Notes: generated from the sequence alone by a model not told the origin. A stretch of DNA of 64,000 bases from Citrus sinensis (GCF_022201045.2 NC_068564.1:31153001-31217000); one strand, 5' to 3'; numbered from the stretch's first letter, positions 21,798 to 34,900 are shown. Program-made: numbers and translations.

Positions 21798-22884
21798 TAA
21801 AATTTAATCACTTAATCGATAACATAATTACACCCCTTTAAGATGTCGAGTAATTTTTAAATAATTTTATCTAATTGATCACCCCAATATGAATTTTCAG
21901 AGAGATAAGAAATAAAAAATTAATATGGATAAAGTCCGTTCCTCTACTTTTTTAAATAAAAAATAAAAATTTACACGTCAAGTTATTTTTTTTAAAAAAT
22001 AATTTTTCAATTTTATAGTATCAGGAGAAAGTATTTATTAATAACCCAATTTGTTTTATTCTTTTACGATTTTATGACGGTTATTTCAATGACTTTACTA
22101 ACGAAATCTTTGCAAATTTTGATGGCATGGACCATGGAGTCATGGACTTTCATGGAAAATGTGGATTAAGTTCTTATTCGTGATTGTGCTAAAAAGTAGG
22201 AACCTAGCTAGCAGGGTAATTGATGGATCTTCCGGAACCTTCTCTCCGTCAACATTATTATTATTATTATTGTCTTTGTTTTTGGATTTGTGACAATTCA
22301 GTCCAAACAGAAACGGATATGGCCGAGACAGGGGTTAACATTCTTTTGAATCGGAGACCTTACGATGATGCATTTATTGTAGATTATATTGTAGAGTGAA
22401 TCTATTTATGCCCCTCAAATATCCTCCGAAGACCCCCATTTTCAGTAAAATCCAACATGATTCCAAAAATACCCTTTTAATCAACACCTAATTTATGATT
22501 ATTTAATTCATTTATGATTTTTAAGCCATTTTCTCACTCTTGAAATTAGTCTTATTTATTTTTATTGCAACATTTAAAAAAAAAAAGTTCTTTCTATCAA
22601 TAAACTTATGAATGAGAATAATTGATTTGGAAATTATGGTTTAAAAGTAGTTTCAAGTATAATGAAAGAAAATACAAATAGAAGAAATTGTTTTAAATTT
22701 AGGGAAACAAATCATATACATGAGAGTCATGTCTCTCAACTCAAGTCACATAAATATAACCTACAAAAATAAAAATAAGAGAGAACTAATAAATTACTAT
22801 GGATTAAAGAGGCAAAAGAGTGAAAAAAAAAACCACATGTATATGCACATGCAACAAAAATAACAGAAAAATTATGCAGTCTTA

Positions 22885-23222
22885 ATTTTTTTTTTGATAT
22901 ACTAATATAATACAATCAAATCTCTACTGATATTTATAATTAGAGATCAATCGAGGACTCTCATGAATAATCCTATTATAGGACAATCTGAAAGTCAATC
23001 TTCACTTAAAATTGGAGGGAGATATATCCTCACTGTCAATATTGGAGCCTATTATACGACATTCGAGCATTTACTTAAAATTAAAAGAATATCTATTTTC
23101 ACTGTAAATATTAGAAAGACATCGATTTTACCCTAATAGAAAGAGACAAATAAACCCCTATTATACAAAAAAAAATCAAATCCACCGGTGTACTAATACT
23201 GAGATTTGAACTGCCAAAGGGG
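22885..23222 (-). mobile_element. Probable SINE-like insertion in duplication copy 2
   Basis: This ~340-bp segment is absent from the matching place in copy 1 (near 14,575). Read on the minus strand it starts close to GCAGTTCAAATCTC, which resembles a Pol III B box, and ends in a run of ten or so A residues. Similar words (TTACGAC and TTAAGAC with adjoining A/T runs) flank it, consistent with a target duplication. The insertion is certain by comparison with block 1; the SINE label is inference. Confidence 0.5.
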
Positions 23223-23709
23223 TCGTAATTTTTTTAATATAACGATCCCACTAAAAAAGCGCAAGATACTAGAGTTATTTGATAACTATTCCGTCAAAAA
23301 TTTTGAGTGAAATATCATTACTAATTACCACATTACCGATTACCTATGTCATCTCATGCGAACTGGTGACGAACTCCGGCGAAGTTGGTGTCATTTTCTA
23401 CACACTTGTCAACTAGCGCTCGCCGCAGTGGTGGCATTCGGTAATCTTTCTTGTTCTTGACGTTATCGATCACCAACAAAACGACAGCCCCCGTGGTTCC
23501 CACCTCCTTCTCTTTCAACACAATCATAATTTTCTTTTTAATCGTATTGATCGGACCACAAATGACCCAAACCCTTCCACACGTCACTTTCTGGTTTGAT
23601 CGATTCACGATCTCGCCCACTTGCACCAACACCTAAAGAACATTCAATTATTCGTTGACGACCTTCTGACAATGATTACCAGGATTCCCATTTCCATATC
23701 CACCTCTGT

Positions 23710-23814
23710 ACGACAAGTCGGTCTAGCGTCCTACTAGTATTTGTTTGTGATAGTTACTTGACCGCTCTGTGCTCTGTAGTCAGTACTCACTCTTTCAGGT
23801 GAAACCAGTAAAGG
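23710..23814 (+). promoter_or_regulatory. Probable non-coding first exon (5' leader) of transporter C
   Basis: Counterpart of the leader of copy A. It begins with ACGACAAGTCGGT (23710-23722) and ends at CCAGTAAAG before a GTAATTTC donor. The leader intron would end at the TTTAG just before the ATG at 24647. Confidence 0.5.
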
Positions 23815-24646
23815 TAATTTCTTGTTTTTCGTATTTTCATTGTTCTTTTTGTGATCATATAGAGCTTTTGATCATTTGGCTTGCACGTGTTTTCTAAAGA
23901 AAGGTGATGCATTTGTGTTCCCACAATTACTGCATTTTGTTGTTAGTTGATAAGCAATTCTTGTGAAGCTACTTCAGAACTATTTAATTTAAGCTGCGCA
24001 TACATGCTTTTGAATATCCAGAAACTTGCCTGAATTTACTTTGGTATGGGACATATTTGTGCAAATGTTTTATCAAACTTCCCAAAAGTGCTTTCCCTGG
24101 AGTTGTTGTTGCAGCAAGCAAAAAGAAAAGCTGCTTTCTTCTGGTGTACTGAATGAATTTTGACTTCATATTGACAATTTATTTTTTTCTCTGTCTCACT
24201 GTCTGTCTCCTGGAACCTAACATACACCCTCAAGTGGATTTTTTTGACTTTTTATTTTTTATTTTCAAACAAAGAATTATAGAATTTAAATATGTGAAGT
24301 TGCTGAAACACATAAGGATGTTATATGTATTTTAAAAAAAAAAAACATTGACTTCAAGGTTATGTCACTTAGAACACATTTCAACATTTGATTAGTTTAC
24401 TGTGTAAACTTTCATCCAATTGAGCCGAAAACAAGTTTCTTTGACTGAAACATATAAATTCAATGGTCCAACTATGCATAAGGATATGAATTTCTCTCTT
24501 GTTATTTGTTACAATTATTTGTGCCATTGCTGTTGTCTCTCTGTTGGTAAGAGTAGTCATTATTTATGCAAATATAGTCTGCAGTGGACTAATAATTTTG
24601 ATGGATATGTTTATGGACAACAATATCTTTCAATTTGGGTCTTTAG

Positions 24647-27600
24647 ATGGGAGATGAACGTCCTGTGTACATGCTGGATGAAGCACTTTCTGCTCTGAGG
24701 TTTGGGAAGTACCAAGCTCTAGTGCTGGCATATGCTGGACTTGGTTGGGTTTCAGAGGCAATGGAGATTATGATTCTCTCTTTTGTTGGACCAGCAGTCA
24801 AATCAAAGTGGAAACTAACCTCAAGCGAAGAGAGCCTGCTAACCACTGTTGTTTTCGCTGGGATGCTGCTTGGAGCTTATTCTTGGGGCATTATTTCTGA
24901 TAATTATGGGAGGAGGTAGGTTATTGCTTGTTAATTCAGACATCGAACGTATATTTGCTACGTTGCTAGAATAGCTTCTTACCTTGCAGATAGCATATTA
25001 TCATTCTTTTAGCCTATATCTTCATCGGCTCACAGGAGGATTTGTATATAAAAGATTTCATTTTGATTCTTATACTTCTGGAGATTACTTGGGAGTTTCA
25101 TCATGTGCTTTCTCCACAATTTGGATTTGCCTTCTGGATGTTTCTCACTATTTCAACTTAGAAATGTACATATTAAATTTCAAATATGTTTAATAGCTTT
25201 GTCCCTTTTTATTGTAACCTAAACTGTTTTTGCAACTCATCTGAGCTCTTGATGCCTGTTTTACCTTAACAGATTCAATTTTTAACTCGCCCACTCAAAC
25301 TTCAACATGTAGGCACACAGAAGCAATTAGGGGGTCACAAATATCCATGCAGAAAGAATAAAGTGTTTATGCAGTGTTACAAATTTTCTAAATTAGCAGA
25401 CTGAGATTTGAAATTCTAAAAAAGTTTAGCACCCTTTCTAAGCCATTCATTTCCCTTTAATTTATCAATTTCCAGTTTTTTCAACCTGTTCAGTGGTCTT
25501 CCTAAAATGTTACTACAAGTATTACTAGAATCTGTAAGGAATATTTCTGTCACCACATTCTTTTCTTGCTGTTCCACTCATTGCATACTACTTGTGAATT
25601 GCCATAGGCAGAAATGTTATTGTATTTTCAAGTCATACGCATCATGGATTATAAAGCGCGATGTTTCTTGACTGTTATATGTGCTGCAAGAAGCTTTTTG
25701 CTTGGTACAGCTCAAATATGAGTCTGTTCAACTTCGTTTTCCACCAGGCTTTTAAGGTTCAGTTTATTTCAGTACATCAGTTCACCTTTTTTCCCTGATA
25801 TCCTTAAGTAAATCATAAAGATGCACTTAACCATCAAATGTTAGGCCATTCTACTTAAGAATTTATTCATATATATAAAGTCTTTGGTTGAAACTTGATG
25901 TTTTATAAGTACTTTTTTCTAGTTTTATTAAATGCTGACTAGTATCTGCTCTCTCCAGAAAGAGTTTTCTCAGCATAGCTATGGTAACTAGTGTGGCTGG
26001 ACTATTAAGTACTTTCTCCCCAAATTATGTATCATTGTTGATATTTCGTTGTTTCGTTGGTATTGGTTTGGGGGGAGGACCTGTATTCTTATCCTATTTT
26101 CTGGAGTTCGTTCCTGTTTCACATAGAGGCACGTGGATGGTAGCCTTCTCAGCTTTTTGGACAGCTGGAACAATTTTTGAGGCTTCACTTGCCTGGGTAT
26201 GTATAATTTCCTAACTTCTACCGTCATTATCCAAATAACTCTTAGATTATATTTCTTTTACTTTCTAGAAACATTCCCCTTTTTACCTTGTGGGATGGTA
26301 ATGATGTGGGAAAGGAAATAAAGAAAAGAGAGAGTGGGAGAAAAAATTACAAAGGGAAGAAGAAGAACAAAGAGAATTAAGAGACAAAACAAGATTTCAG
26401 TGAATTAATAATCACTAAAAACTAATCCTCTATGTATGGTAGTCCAAACCTAATCTGAAGGGAATCTACTCCTGTTGGCCGAGGAACACTAAGTTTCCAA
26501 AATGAAAATAATTCCTAAACTAATTAGTATCTAAAACTTCAAAATGTGTTCGATATCACTTGAAATATTACAAGTATTGTGCATTGGTAAGCTCTCCCAG
26601 CTGGTTTTGCTGGTTCTTCCTTACCCAAAATCTTTTGGCATCATTCCAGAAAAGATATTGTACCTTTAGAAGTTTATGATATTCGGAAAAAATGGACGTT
26701 TATCTTCAACTGATGTCTGAACCAAATAACTAATCATGCTTTTCTATTTTTATTCTTCTTAAGCGATAACTGGTATGCTGGTGACAGGAGGCTCTGAGGC
26801 TCCATAAAATTTAAAAATTCTTTCATTTGCAGGTTGTCATGACAAGACTGAATTGGAGGTGGCTACTTGCATTTTCCTCTGTACCATCATTTGCTCTGCT
26901 TCTCTTTTATGGTCTAGCACCTGAGTCACCCAGGTATTTGTGTGCGAAAGCTAGAACAGCTGATGCACACAGAATTCTCGAGAAGATGGCTTTTGTCAAC
27001 CGAACAAAACTCCCACCCGGCATTCTTGTTTCTGATAAAGCAATTAAAGAGAACGAAGAATCAAGTTTATTGCGAGATACACATATGATCTCAATGACAA
27101 GAAAGATCACCGACAAGTTAAAGTCTGGCTTCTCATCATTTTTTACGCTTTTCTCAAGAAAATTAATTCGGACAACTCTTCTCCTATGGGTGTTATTCTT
27201 TGCAAATGCTTTCTCATATTATGGCGCTGTCTTGTTGACCTCTAAGCTAAGCAGTGGAGACAGTAAATGCGGCTCAAAAGTCTTGCATGCTGACAAGTCG
27301 AAAGATAATAGCCTGTATGTCGATGTGTTTATCACTAGTTTTGCAGGTATTGTATGACTTCCTTTGACCGTGTCATGTACTCTATATTTTGAATTATATT
27401 CTGCTCTTTTAACACCTTTTATTTTCTTTCATATAGAGTCATGGCTTAGTAACATTTGTGTTGATTTTATATTACAGAGCTTCCTGGGCTTATCTTGTCA
27501 GCAATAATAGTGGACAAAATTGGCCGCAAGCTTTCCATGGTTCTTATGTTTGTCTTAGCTTGCATTTTCCTTCTGCCACTGGTCTTCCATCAGTCTGCTG

Positions 27601-28052
27601 TAGTAACTACGGTGTTACTGTTCGGAGTTCGCATGTGTGCCACAGGAACCATAACAGTTGCCACAATTTATGCCCCTGAGGTAATCTGATGGAACTTCTC
27701 ATACCTGTTGAAAGAAAATTATACTAATTAATAGCGCTTTGAGTTCTTGATATGTTATAGGCTTCATTTTTATGACCGTTTACTCTTTCAAGTTTCACAA
27801 ATATGTTTTTCATATCAGATATATCCTACGTCCGCGAGGACAACTGGGGCTGGTGTTGCAAGTGCTGTGGGAAGAGTAGGAGGCATGGTATGCCCTCTTG
27901 TTGCCGTTGGACTTGTAACCAGTTGTCACCTAAGACTTGCGGTTATTCTGTTCGAGGTTGTATTTGTTCTGGCTATAGCCTCTTCTCTGCTCTTCCCATT
28001 TGAAACCAAGGGACGGGAACTAAAAGACGCCGTGGATGCAATTGAATCATAG
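24647..28052 (+). CDS. MFS transporter copy C (NiaP / OCT7-like)
   Basis: Five coding exons: 24647-24915, 25959-26196, 26833-27346, 27478-27680 and 27819-28052, encoding 485 residues. Exon sizes are identical to copy A. Motif [18 protein letters not shown] and PFETKG are all canonical, so C keeps the Lys that A has replaced by Met. Relative to A, most changes lie in helices 4-5 (for example GLGGGPVF against GLGGVPVF) and in exon 5 ([12 protein letters not shown] against TTGFGVASSLGK), where C matches the other paralogues better. C therefore looks like the more conserved member of the recent pair. Flanking DNA is duplicated with A, so regulation may be similar except for the private insertions. 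Confidence 0.93.
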
Positions 28053-28680
28053 TAAGCTTGTTGCTCCGTTTCTCTTACTCTCTTGCCAGTGGAAAAAGTG
28101 TGTCAATGCACAATGCTTCAGCAAACTTTCTTACTTCTCAGGGAAGTGGGAACGCTTATGCATTGGACGCAAATGTTATATAAATTAAGTTTCAAGTGCA
28201 TTTATTAATTTTCATGTTTGGATCTCTCTCATTAGTCATCATCATCTCCTTTCATCACTTTCAAATTTTGGGCTCGCAGCCGAATTTCAATAAGGCTTTT
28301 AGGCTTCGTATGTTGCTGTTGAAATATAAGATACCAAGTGCTCTGTGAAAAAAGAAACTTTACGGTTGGTGAAGGTAGAAAAATGCAAAAATTATCAATG
28401 ATCACGGCCCATAAAATCAAACTAATTAACATTAATTTGAGCGACGGCATTTTTGGTTATTTGATTTTGGTATTTCCCTTTTTAACCATTCATACAAGTT
28501 CATACCCTAAAAAGAGAATCAGCCACGTCATCACTGCTCCAAAATCCGAAAGACATCAACTGAAATGAAAGGATATTAACAATAATTAATAATAAAAATA
28601 TCTCGTCTTTAGTTGCCTACAGCAACTAATATGGTAAGTGGACAAAGTATTCTCAAATCCGACGCTTTATATTTAATTAG

Positions 28681-28826
28681 TTAAGGTTCAATCTTGCCAT
28701 CTAGAGAATACACGTGATCCCCCTGGCCCACATTCCCATAATTCCGAACTCAGCATCTTTGTCCGAGTACTCTTTCAGTCCAATATATACTCTTTTTCTT
28801 CTTTTTTATAAGTGATCCATATACAT
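28681..28826. repeat. Duplicated flank with G-box (copy downstream of C)
   Basis: About 145 bp here recurs at 30976-31120, upstream of transporter D, with few changes. Part of it also occurs after copy A (20040-20108). It contains CACGTG, a G-box, in the context ACACGTGATCCCCCTGG. Confidence 0.75.
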
Positions 28827-29137
28827 ATATGGGTCCGTCTAATTTACGTTAACGTGACTTACGGTTTGGTTGTGAAATTTCATCCAGCCTCCCATATTCG
28901 ATGTTATTTATATTATATTCATAAATATTATAAAATTTTTTAATTTAAAAAATTTTATTTAACCCCTTACACTCAATTTTATTTTATTAAAACCCTAGAG
29001 TACGAATTCGCCCCGTATAATTTTAAATTCTCAAAATAACCTCAGTTAATTAAAAATTTAATTATTATTAATTGAATTATAATTATAATTATTATTTTAT
29101 TATAATAATAAATATATTTATATTTATCATTTTATGT

Positions 29138-29817
29138 CACACGTACTCTTATATAAGTTTCATCTAATGCCCCCAAGCAATTCTACATACATTAAAAAGT
29201 AAAATAATATATAGATAATAAGCTCTTGCACTTTTATGGTTAATTAAAAAAATGTAGTATAAATAGTTAAATACCTTAAACCACTTCCACCTCCCATCAG
29301 TACAATTTTCTGGCACATGTTCGGGTGCTCTTAGTAAGATACTTTGTAACCGTAAGACTCCTCTTAACACTGAGTTGAAGTATCTACTAACAGTTTCACC
29401 GGATCGGAAAAACCTACTATTAATTGTGCGATTCTTAACATGGTGAGATAGAATGTGCAAAAACATACAAACTTGCTCTTCAACAGTCACCAAACCATCG
29501 ACCTTTACCTTTCCTTTTGATCGAAGTAACTCACATAATAAACCAAATGTTCGTCTATCCATTCTTAGTTGATGCACACATTGTAAGTCATCATTGCCTA
29601 TTATGCTATCTAGGTCATGCAACCGACTAGCATGGTTTACGAATGGTCGACTACGAATCATTTTCCTTTCATTGCCTTTCTTAATCAACTCCAACAAGCA
29701 CAAATACATCATTATGGATAAGAACGCTAATTGTAGGTGCCAGTTGGTCAATAATATGTAAAGGGCAAATTTTCTTCTTCTTTCTATATCTAAAAAAAAA
29801 TAGATAAAAAACATCAA
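29138..29817 (-). pseudogene. Truncated PIF/Harbinger transposase remnant
   Basis: Minus-strand exon 29817-29275 encodes the N-terminal helical domain (DUF8040-type) typical of plant PIF/Harbinger transposases, with words such as LRMDRRTFGLLCELL and HILSHHVKNRTINSRFF, ending in RWKWFK at a GTATTT donor. A 92-bp intron follows. The next exon begins at 29182 with NCLGALD, the first catalytic Asp motif, where the usual DGT reads DET. Similarity then stops after about 15 residues, near 29138, so the second Asp and the Glu are missing. The true start is uncertain; Met codons within the first ~55 residues are candidates. It is distinct from the intact HARBI1-like gene at 2.9 kb. Confidence 0.8.
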
Positions 29818-30975
29818 TTACTAACAATTCCTAAAACATGAAAAAAAAAACAAAAAAAAAACTATTTACAGAATCCCAGCCTCTTTTCCCAATTGTTATA
29901 TAAGAGCATTAGTGCTAGAATTCACGAGAAATAAAACATAAATATCAAATCATAACTTCCAAATATCGTAAATAGAAACAAAAACAAAAACAAGTAGATG
30001 TTGAGACTTTTGTATCTAATAATAAATTAATTACATCTTTATTACCTTAGGCATTTCCCAATAATAATTCCTTTGTACCCAAAGCCTCTTTTGCCTTAAT
30101 CATCTTTCATCTTGAATATTAAAGTGCTAGAAATCTTTATCTTAATTATTCCCTTGTGATATAGCAATTAATATATCTATACTTATCATAGTCAACACTC
30201 AATATAAGCCCAGACATGCAGCAACAACATTACAACAACTCGTCACTCCTCTCTCTTTAAGCAAACTTTTTCTTAACACTTTTTTACTCACTTTTTTCAT
30301 AGGCTCCTCCTCCTCCTCCTCTCTCTCTCTCTTTCTACCCATTCACTCCTTCAGAAACATAGCCAAAAAAAAAAAAAAAGCCCAGGCATAAGTCGTATGG
30401 CTTTTTTATTTTATTTTATTTTCAATTGGTCAAGTTATGACCATAACATAACGAAATCAACGAACAAATGTCAACCATTTCACTTTTTCCGAATGACTAA
30501 TGCACGATATTTATTATGTATCTAAGCAAAATCTGAGCAAAACATACCTAGCAAATGAAGGAGAACCCAGAAAACTTTTGAAAGGTTTTTATAGGAACTT
30601 GGGAGTAAGACCAAATTTCCTTTGAAATTAATATAAATCTAGTTAATATTTGAATGATTAATAAAGATTTGTTAAAGTTAAGTGCTGAACTTACTTGCAT
30701 CAAAAGGATTTGGTAAAAAGCTGTCCGTATTATTTTCAAAAGTGAAGAAGAAGATGATATGAGTTGTAGACTTTTGGGTTCTTTTACTTTTCCTTTTTAC
30801 TTTATTGACCAATCTAATAAAGACCCAGGGGTTGGTGCCGGTCTTTATTGCATACCCAAATATGTATTAATTTTAATTTTTTATACAATACATACCAGTT
30901 GAATAATTTACCAAACGTGAGTTAAAAAAATAAGTGCAATACATGCCGGCTTAATACATGCTGCCAAACATGCCC
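29818..30975. mobile_element. Right part of the truncated Harbinger element
   Basis: This is non-coding DNA upstream of the transposase remnant. The presumed terminus reads, on the minus strand, GGGCATGTTTGGCAGCATG and is followed outside by TTA (30976-30978), the usual Harbinger target word. Directly after that TTA begins the sequence duplicated from downstream of copy C, which supports this position as the true end. The opposite terminus was not found. A CT-rich microsatellite lies at about 30305-30335. Confidence 0.6.
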
Positions 30976-31120
30976 TTAAAGTTCGATCTTGCCATCTAGA
31001 GAATGCACGTGATCCCCCTGGCCCACATTCCCATGATTCCGAACTCAGCATCTTTGTCCGAGTACTCCTTCAGTCCAATATATACTCTTTTTCTTCTTTT
31101 TTATAAGTGATCCATATATA
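30976..31120. repeat. Duplicated flank with G-box (copy upstream of D)
   Basis: Second copy of 28681-28826, with GCACGTGATC containing the CACGTG G-box. It abuts the Harbinger terminus on the left and runs into an (AT)n tract on the right. Confidence 0.75.
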
Positions 31121-31968
31121 TATATATATATATATATAACAATTAGGTACAATACAATTTCTTTGAAGAAAAAAAAAAGAAAAAAGAAAACGAAAAATAA
31201 AATATTGCAAACGTTTGACACATGATAAAAGACCATCATCACTCCACATGCATGCAAATTACAAACAGACAAGATGGCAATAAATTTCTGAAGTGCTTTG
31301 TTTTTATTAAGCAGCTGCGCAAAATCGACTACCGAGATAGATTTTGACGGGACCAGTGGCCGCAACCGTAATTAATATAATATGGCTTTTGGCTTTTTTC
31401 TTTTTTTCTTTCTCGTGTTGGGTACTTGACCACAAATAGCATGTGCTCGAAGATAAAAAGCAAAAAGTAAAAGGTGAAAATGGCGGGGAGTGGCTGACCC
31501 CCGACAGAGAGTAAAAGCATGACAGTTGTCCTTTTACCCTGCAACCACGATTGGTTTCCAAAATTATGATGTCCATTTTATACACACCCACACGCAACAT
31601 TAATATTATAGACAGAAGAAGATTTTTCCTTTGTTCACGTCGCAAGACTTTTATTAGAGGGAGACAATAACACCCCCTTCTTATCATCTGTTTTCATCGT
31701 ACGTAAAGTTTTCTCATTCCCCTATTGAATCGTTATTATATATTTATAAGTTACAGTAATTCTGACTCTACTTGTTCTTCTTGTTAAATTTGATTAGCAA
31801 AATTTTATATTATTTGTAGTTTCAATTTATGATCATGATGACATGTTGTTAAAATTTCATTTTGTTTAATAATGTTGGATGGGGTTGATCCACGTTTTTT
31901 TTTTGTTTTAATGCTAATTTATAAATTATTATTATTATTTATTATTTTTTTTATTTGGGTTTTCACAG
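31121..31968. other. Promoter and leader region of transporter D
   Basis: AT-rich DNA with an (AT)n tract near 31117-31138 and a mixed region at 31300-31690 that probably includes the transcription start. GTAAAG near 31702 is a possible leader donor. The coding ATG directly follows a TTTCACAG acceptor. No other gene is seen. Confidence 0.4.
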
Positions 31969-34900
31969 ATGGCTGAGCAGGGGCACGTATACACGGTGGA
32001 TGAAGCCCTTACTCATGTGGGTTTTGGGAAATATCAATGCTTTGTGCTCGCTTATGCTGGACTTGGTTGGGTTGCTGAAGCAATGGAGATTATGATCCTT
32101 TCCTTCGTCGGACCAACTGTTAAATCTGAGTGGAATCTCTCCTCAACTGAAGAGAGCCTTATAACAACTTCTGTTTTTGCTGGACTAGTGGTCGGAGCTT
32201 ACGCTTGGGGCCTTGTGGCCGATAACTATGGAAGAAGGCATGCTTTTTCATTGGCTCTATTTATTTTTGTGTTTCCATTATTTCTGTCACATACCAAATA
32301 TTATAATTATTCGGGTTGTAGTGAATTGCTTTTCTGGAAGCCGTAGAGATGCAATCTTTTTTTTTTTTCATCCCTCTGCTTCTTTGGAAGTCAATTTAAT
32401 GTTCTCAACCTGTTGGGAATTATGCTGGTCGCCCAGCCTGTTATGGTTGTTTGAATTAGGAACTTTTTCATGTTAAGGTTTCAGGTTCGTTAAAGTTGTT
32501 ATATCTGTCCATTCAGCTACTGCATTTTGTTTTGGAAATGCAGAAAGCTAGGAATTATTTTATTGGTCCACCTATAAATTTCGTTCCGCTTTCATGTCAG
32601 CATAGGAGATGATCTTTATCAGTTGGTGTGACGTTTTTCGACCCAATGCCGTGAATATTTTCATGTTTCGACTACCTCATCTTTGGCAAAATTTGGTGAG
32701 GTAAACACTAAATTATTGCTGTGGTCAAAGGACTTAGGTTCTGGCTAGTGCAGGCGGGATTAACTGTCATTGGTGATAAAATTTTGATTCACATGATAAC
32801 CGTAAGGGCCACAGAGGGAGTGAGGCAGAGAGAAGTTTGGATGCTGAAACTGTGTCATTTAGGCAGATGAAGTTTGCAAAATTTTAGAAACCTTCTTTCC
32901 CATTAACCCTTATTTATATGTCATTTTCAGGATGGGCTTTCTGGGAGAGGCGCTGGTAACTGCTGGAGCTGGGCTATTAAGTTCTTTTTCTCCAAATTAT
33001 ATAACATTGATAACACTTCGTTGTTTGGTTGGTGTTGGCCTAGGCAGTGGGCATGTATTCTTGTCCTGGTTTCTGGAGTTTGTTCCTCCTTCAAATAGAG
33101 GCATGTGGATGGTTATTTTTTCATCTTTCTGGACCATCGGATCTGTTTCTGAGGCTATAGGTGCATGGGTAAGTGCTATATCATGCTACTACATTTGTCC
33201 AAGTTCATCGGATTGAACACTTGAACTTATGGGTTACAAAATGGGAGGATATATGATCACCGTCCATCATTCTGTTGATTCTGTCATTTTGAGTGATGTA
33301 TTTTTTTTTTCTTTTCCCCCTTTCTCCAATTAAGTATTTAAACGTAATGCTAATTAGTGATTCACCAGAAGAAAGTAGAATGAACACGACTAGCTTTTAT
33401 TTAAAAAATTTCAGAACAATGCCAAATTTATTTTGTGCCATAATAAGATAATCTAATTTACTTTTTATTGTTCAGCCTTCTCTGAAGTCAATAAATTGTT
33501 AAATCTTGAAGTTGAGTGCCTATAAGATGGCAAATTTTAATTAAAGGATGTGGGGGGGCCGCCAATGGCATATATTGAGTATTTTGCAATGGAGACTGCC
33601 TTCATTGATAAGTACAGAAGTATTTGATGCATAGTGAGGACTTTTGGGACACTAAATATACATACTGCACTGTCATTGTTGATGAGAAATTAAATATTAT
33701 TTCCTGTCATAATACAGACTTGCTGTTCATGAAACAAGTTTACGCCTATCTTAGTACTCCCTCATGTAATGGCTTTTTGCTTCAAAATTATCTTAGTCAT
33801 AAATATTGGCAACAGTTGATCTGAGATTATTACATTGGCAACTGAGATATGAAAGTATTTCTTCTTCCTGCCAGGAAATGCTTACGGACAACATGCCATT
33901 TGAATATTTTATCGCTTCTATTGCAGATTATCATGCCAAGATTGGATTGGAGGTGGCTACTTGGACTGTCCTCTATACCATCATTTATTTTGCTTGCTTT
34001 TCTCGGTTTTCAGCCAGAATCTCCAAGATACCTATGCCTGAAAGGCCGAACAGCCGAGGCTCATCGTGCTCTGGAGAAAATTGCTCAAGTTAACAAAACA
34101 AAGCTCCCAAATGGCAAGCTTGTCGCTCATAGATCAACTCTACCGACTGGAGAACGTGCTCCTCCAGAACTAGTTCATCTACTTTCATCCAATGGTGGAA
34201 ACAAAACCACAGAGGGCAAATCAGGCTTATCGTTGTTTCTTATGCTTTTCTCTTCAAAATTAGCTAGAACAACCATTCTCCTGTGGTTGCTACTCTTTGG
34301 AAATTCATTCGCATATTATGCTGTTGTCCTGCTGATCTCCGAGCTGAGCAGCCTAGATACTAGATGTCGCTCACCTTTGATGTTTTCGCATCATCCCCAG
34401 GATGCTAATCTCTATATAGACGAATTCATCACTAGCTTGGCAGGTACTGCATGTGATTTGAGAATTTGTTTCCCGTAATGGCTACTTTGTAAAAAGATTT
34501 GCATTTCATATAGTGTTGGCTAATTAATGACTTAAAAACTGTTTTTCAGAGATTCCTGGACTTCTTTTGGCTGCAATACTTGTGGACACAGCTGGGCGCA
34601 AGCTTTCCATTACCATTATGTTCACCTTATCTTGCCTTTTTCTACTACCACTGGTTACCTATCAGTCCAATATTTTAACAACAGGCTTGCTGTTTGGGGC
34701 TCGCATGTGTGTCATGGGTGCCTTTACAGTTTCCTTAATTTATGCTGCAGAGGTAAAACTGATGACTCTCTTTACGGTATAAGACCCTTATGATTTGGCA
34801 TTTGACTTTACAACTGAAATAGGCAATTAAGTGGATTCCAAGTAATGAATTTCTCTCGAGTTTTGACTTAGTTTTTCCCCTGTAGATCTATCCAACTTCA

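Larger units (their letters stand above)
21798..28750. repeat. Segmental duplication, copy 2 (contains transporter C)
   Basis: Collinear with 12,703-20,108. The left junction falls inside exon 3 of pseudogene B. The right end of the shared similarity lies near 28,750, after which this copy continues into sequence shared with the flank of copy D (28681-28826 versus 30976-31120). Confidence 0.85.
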
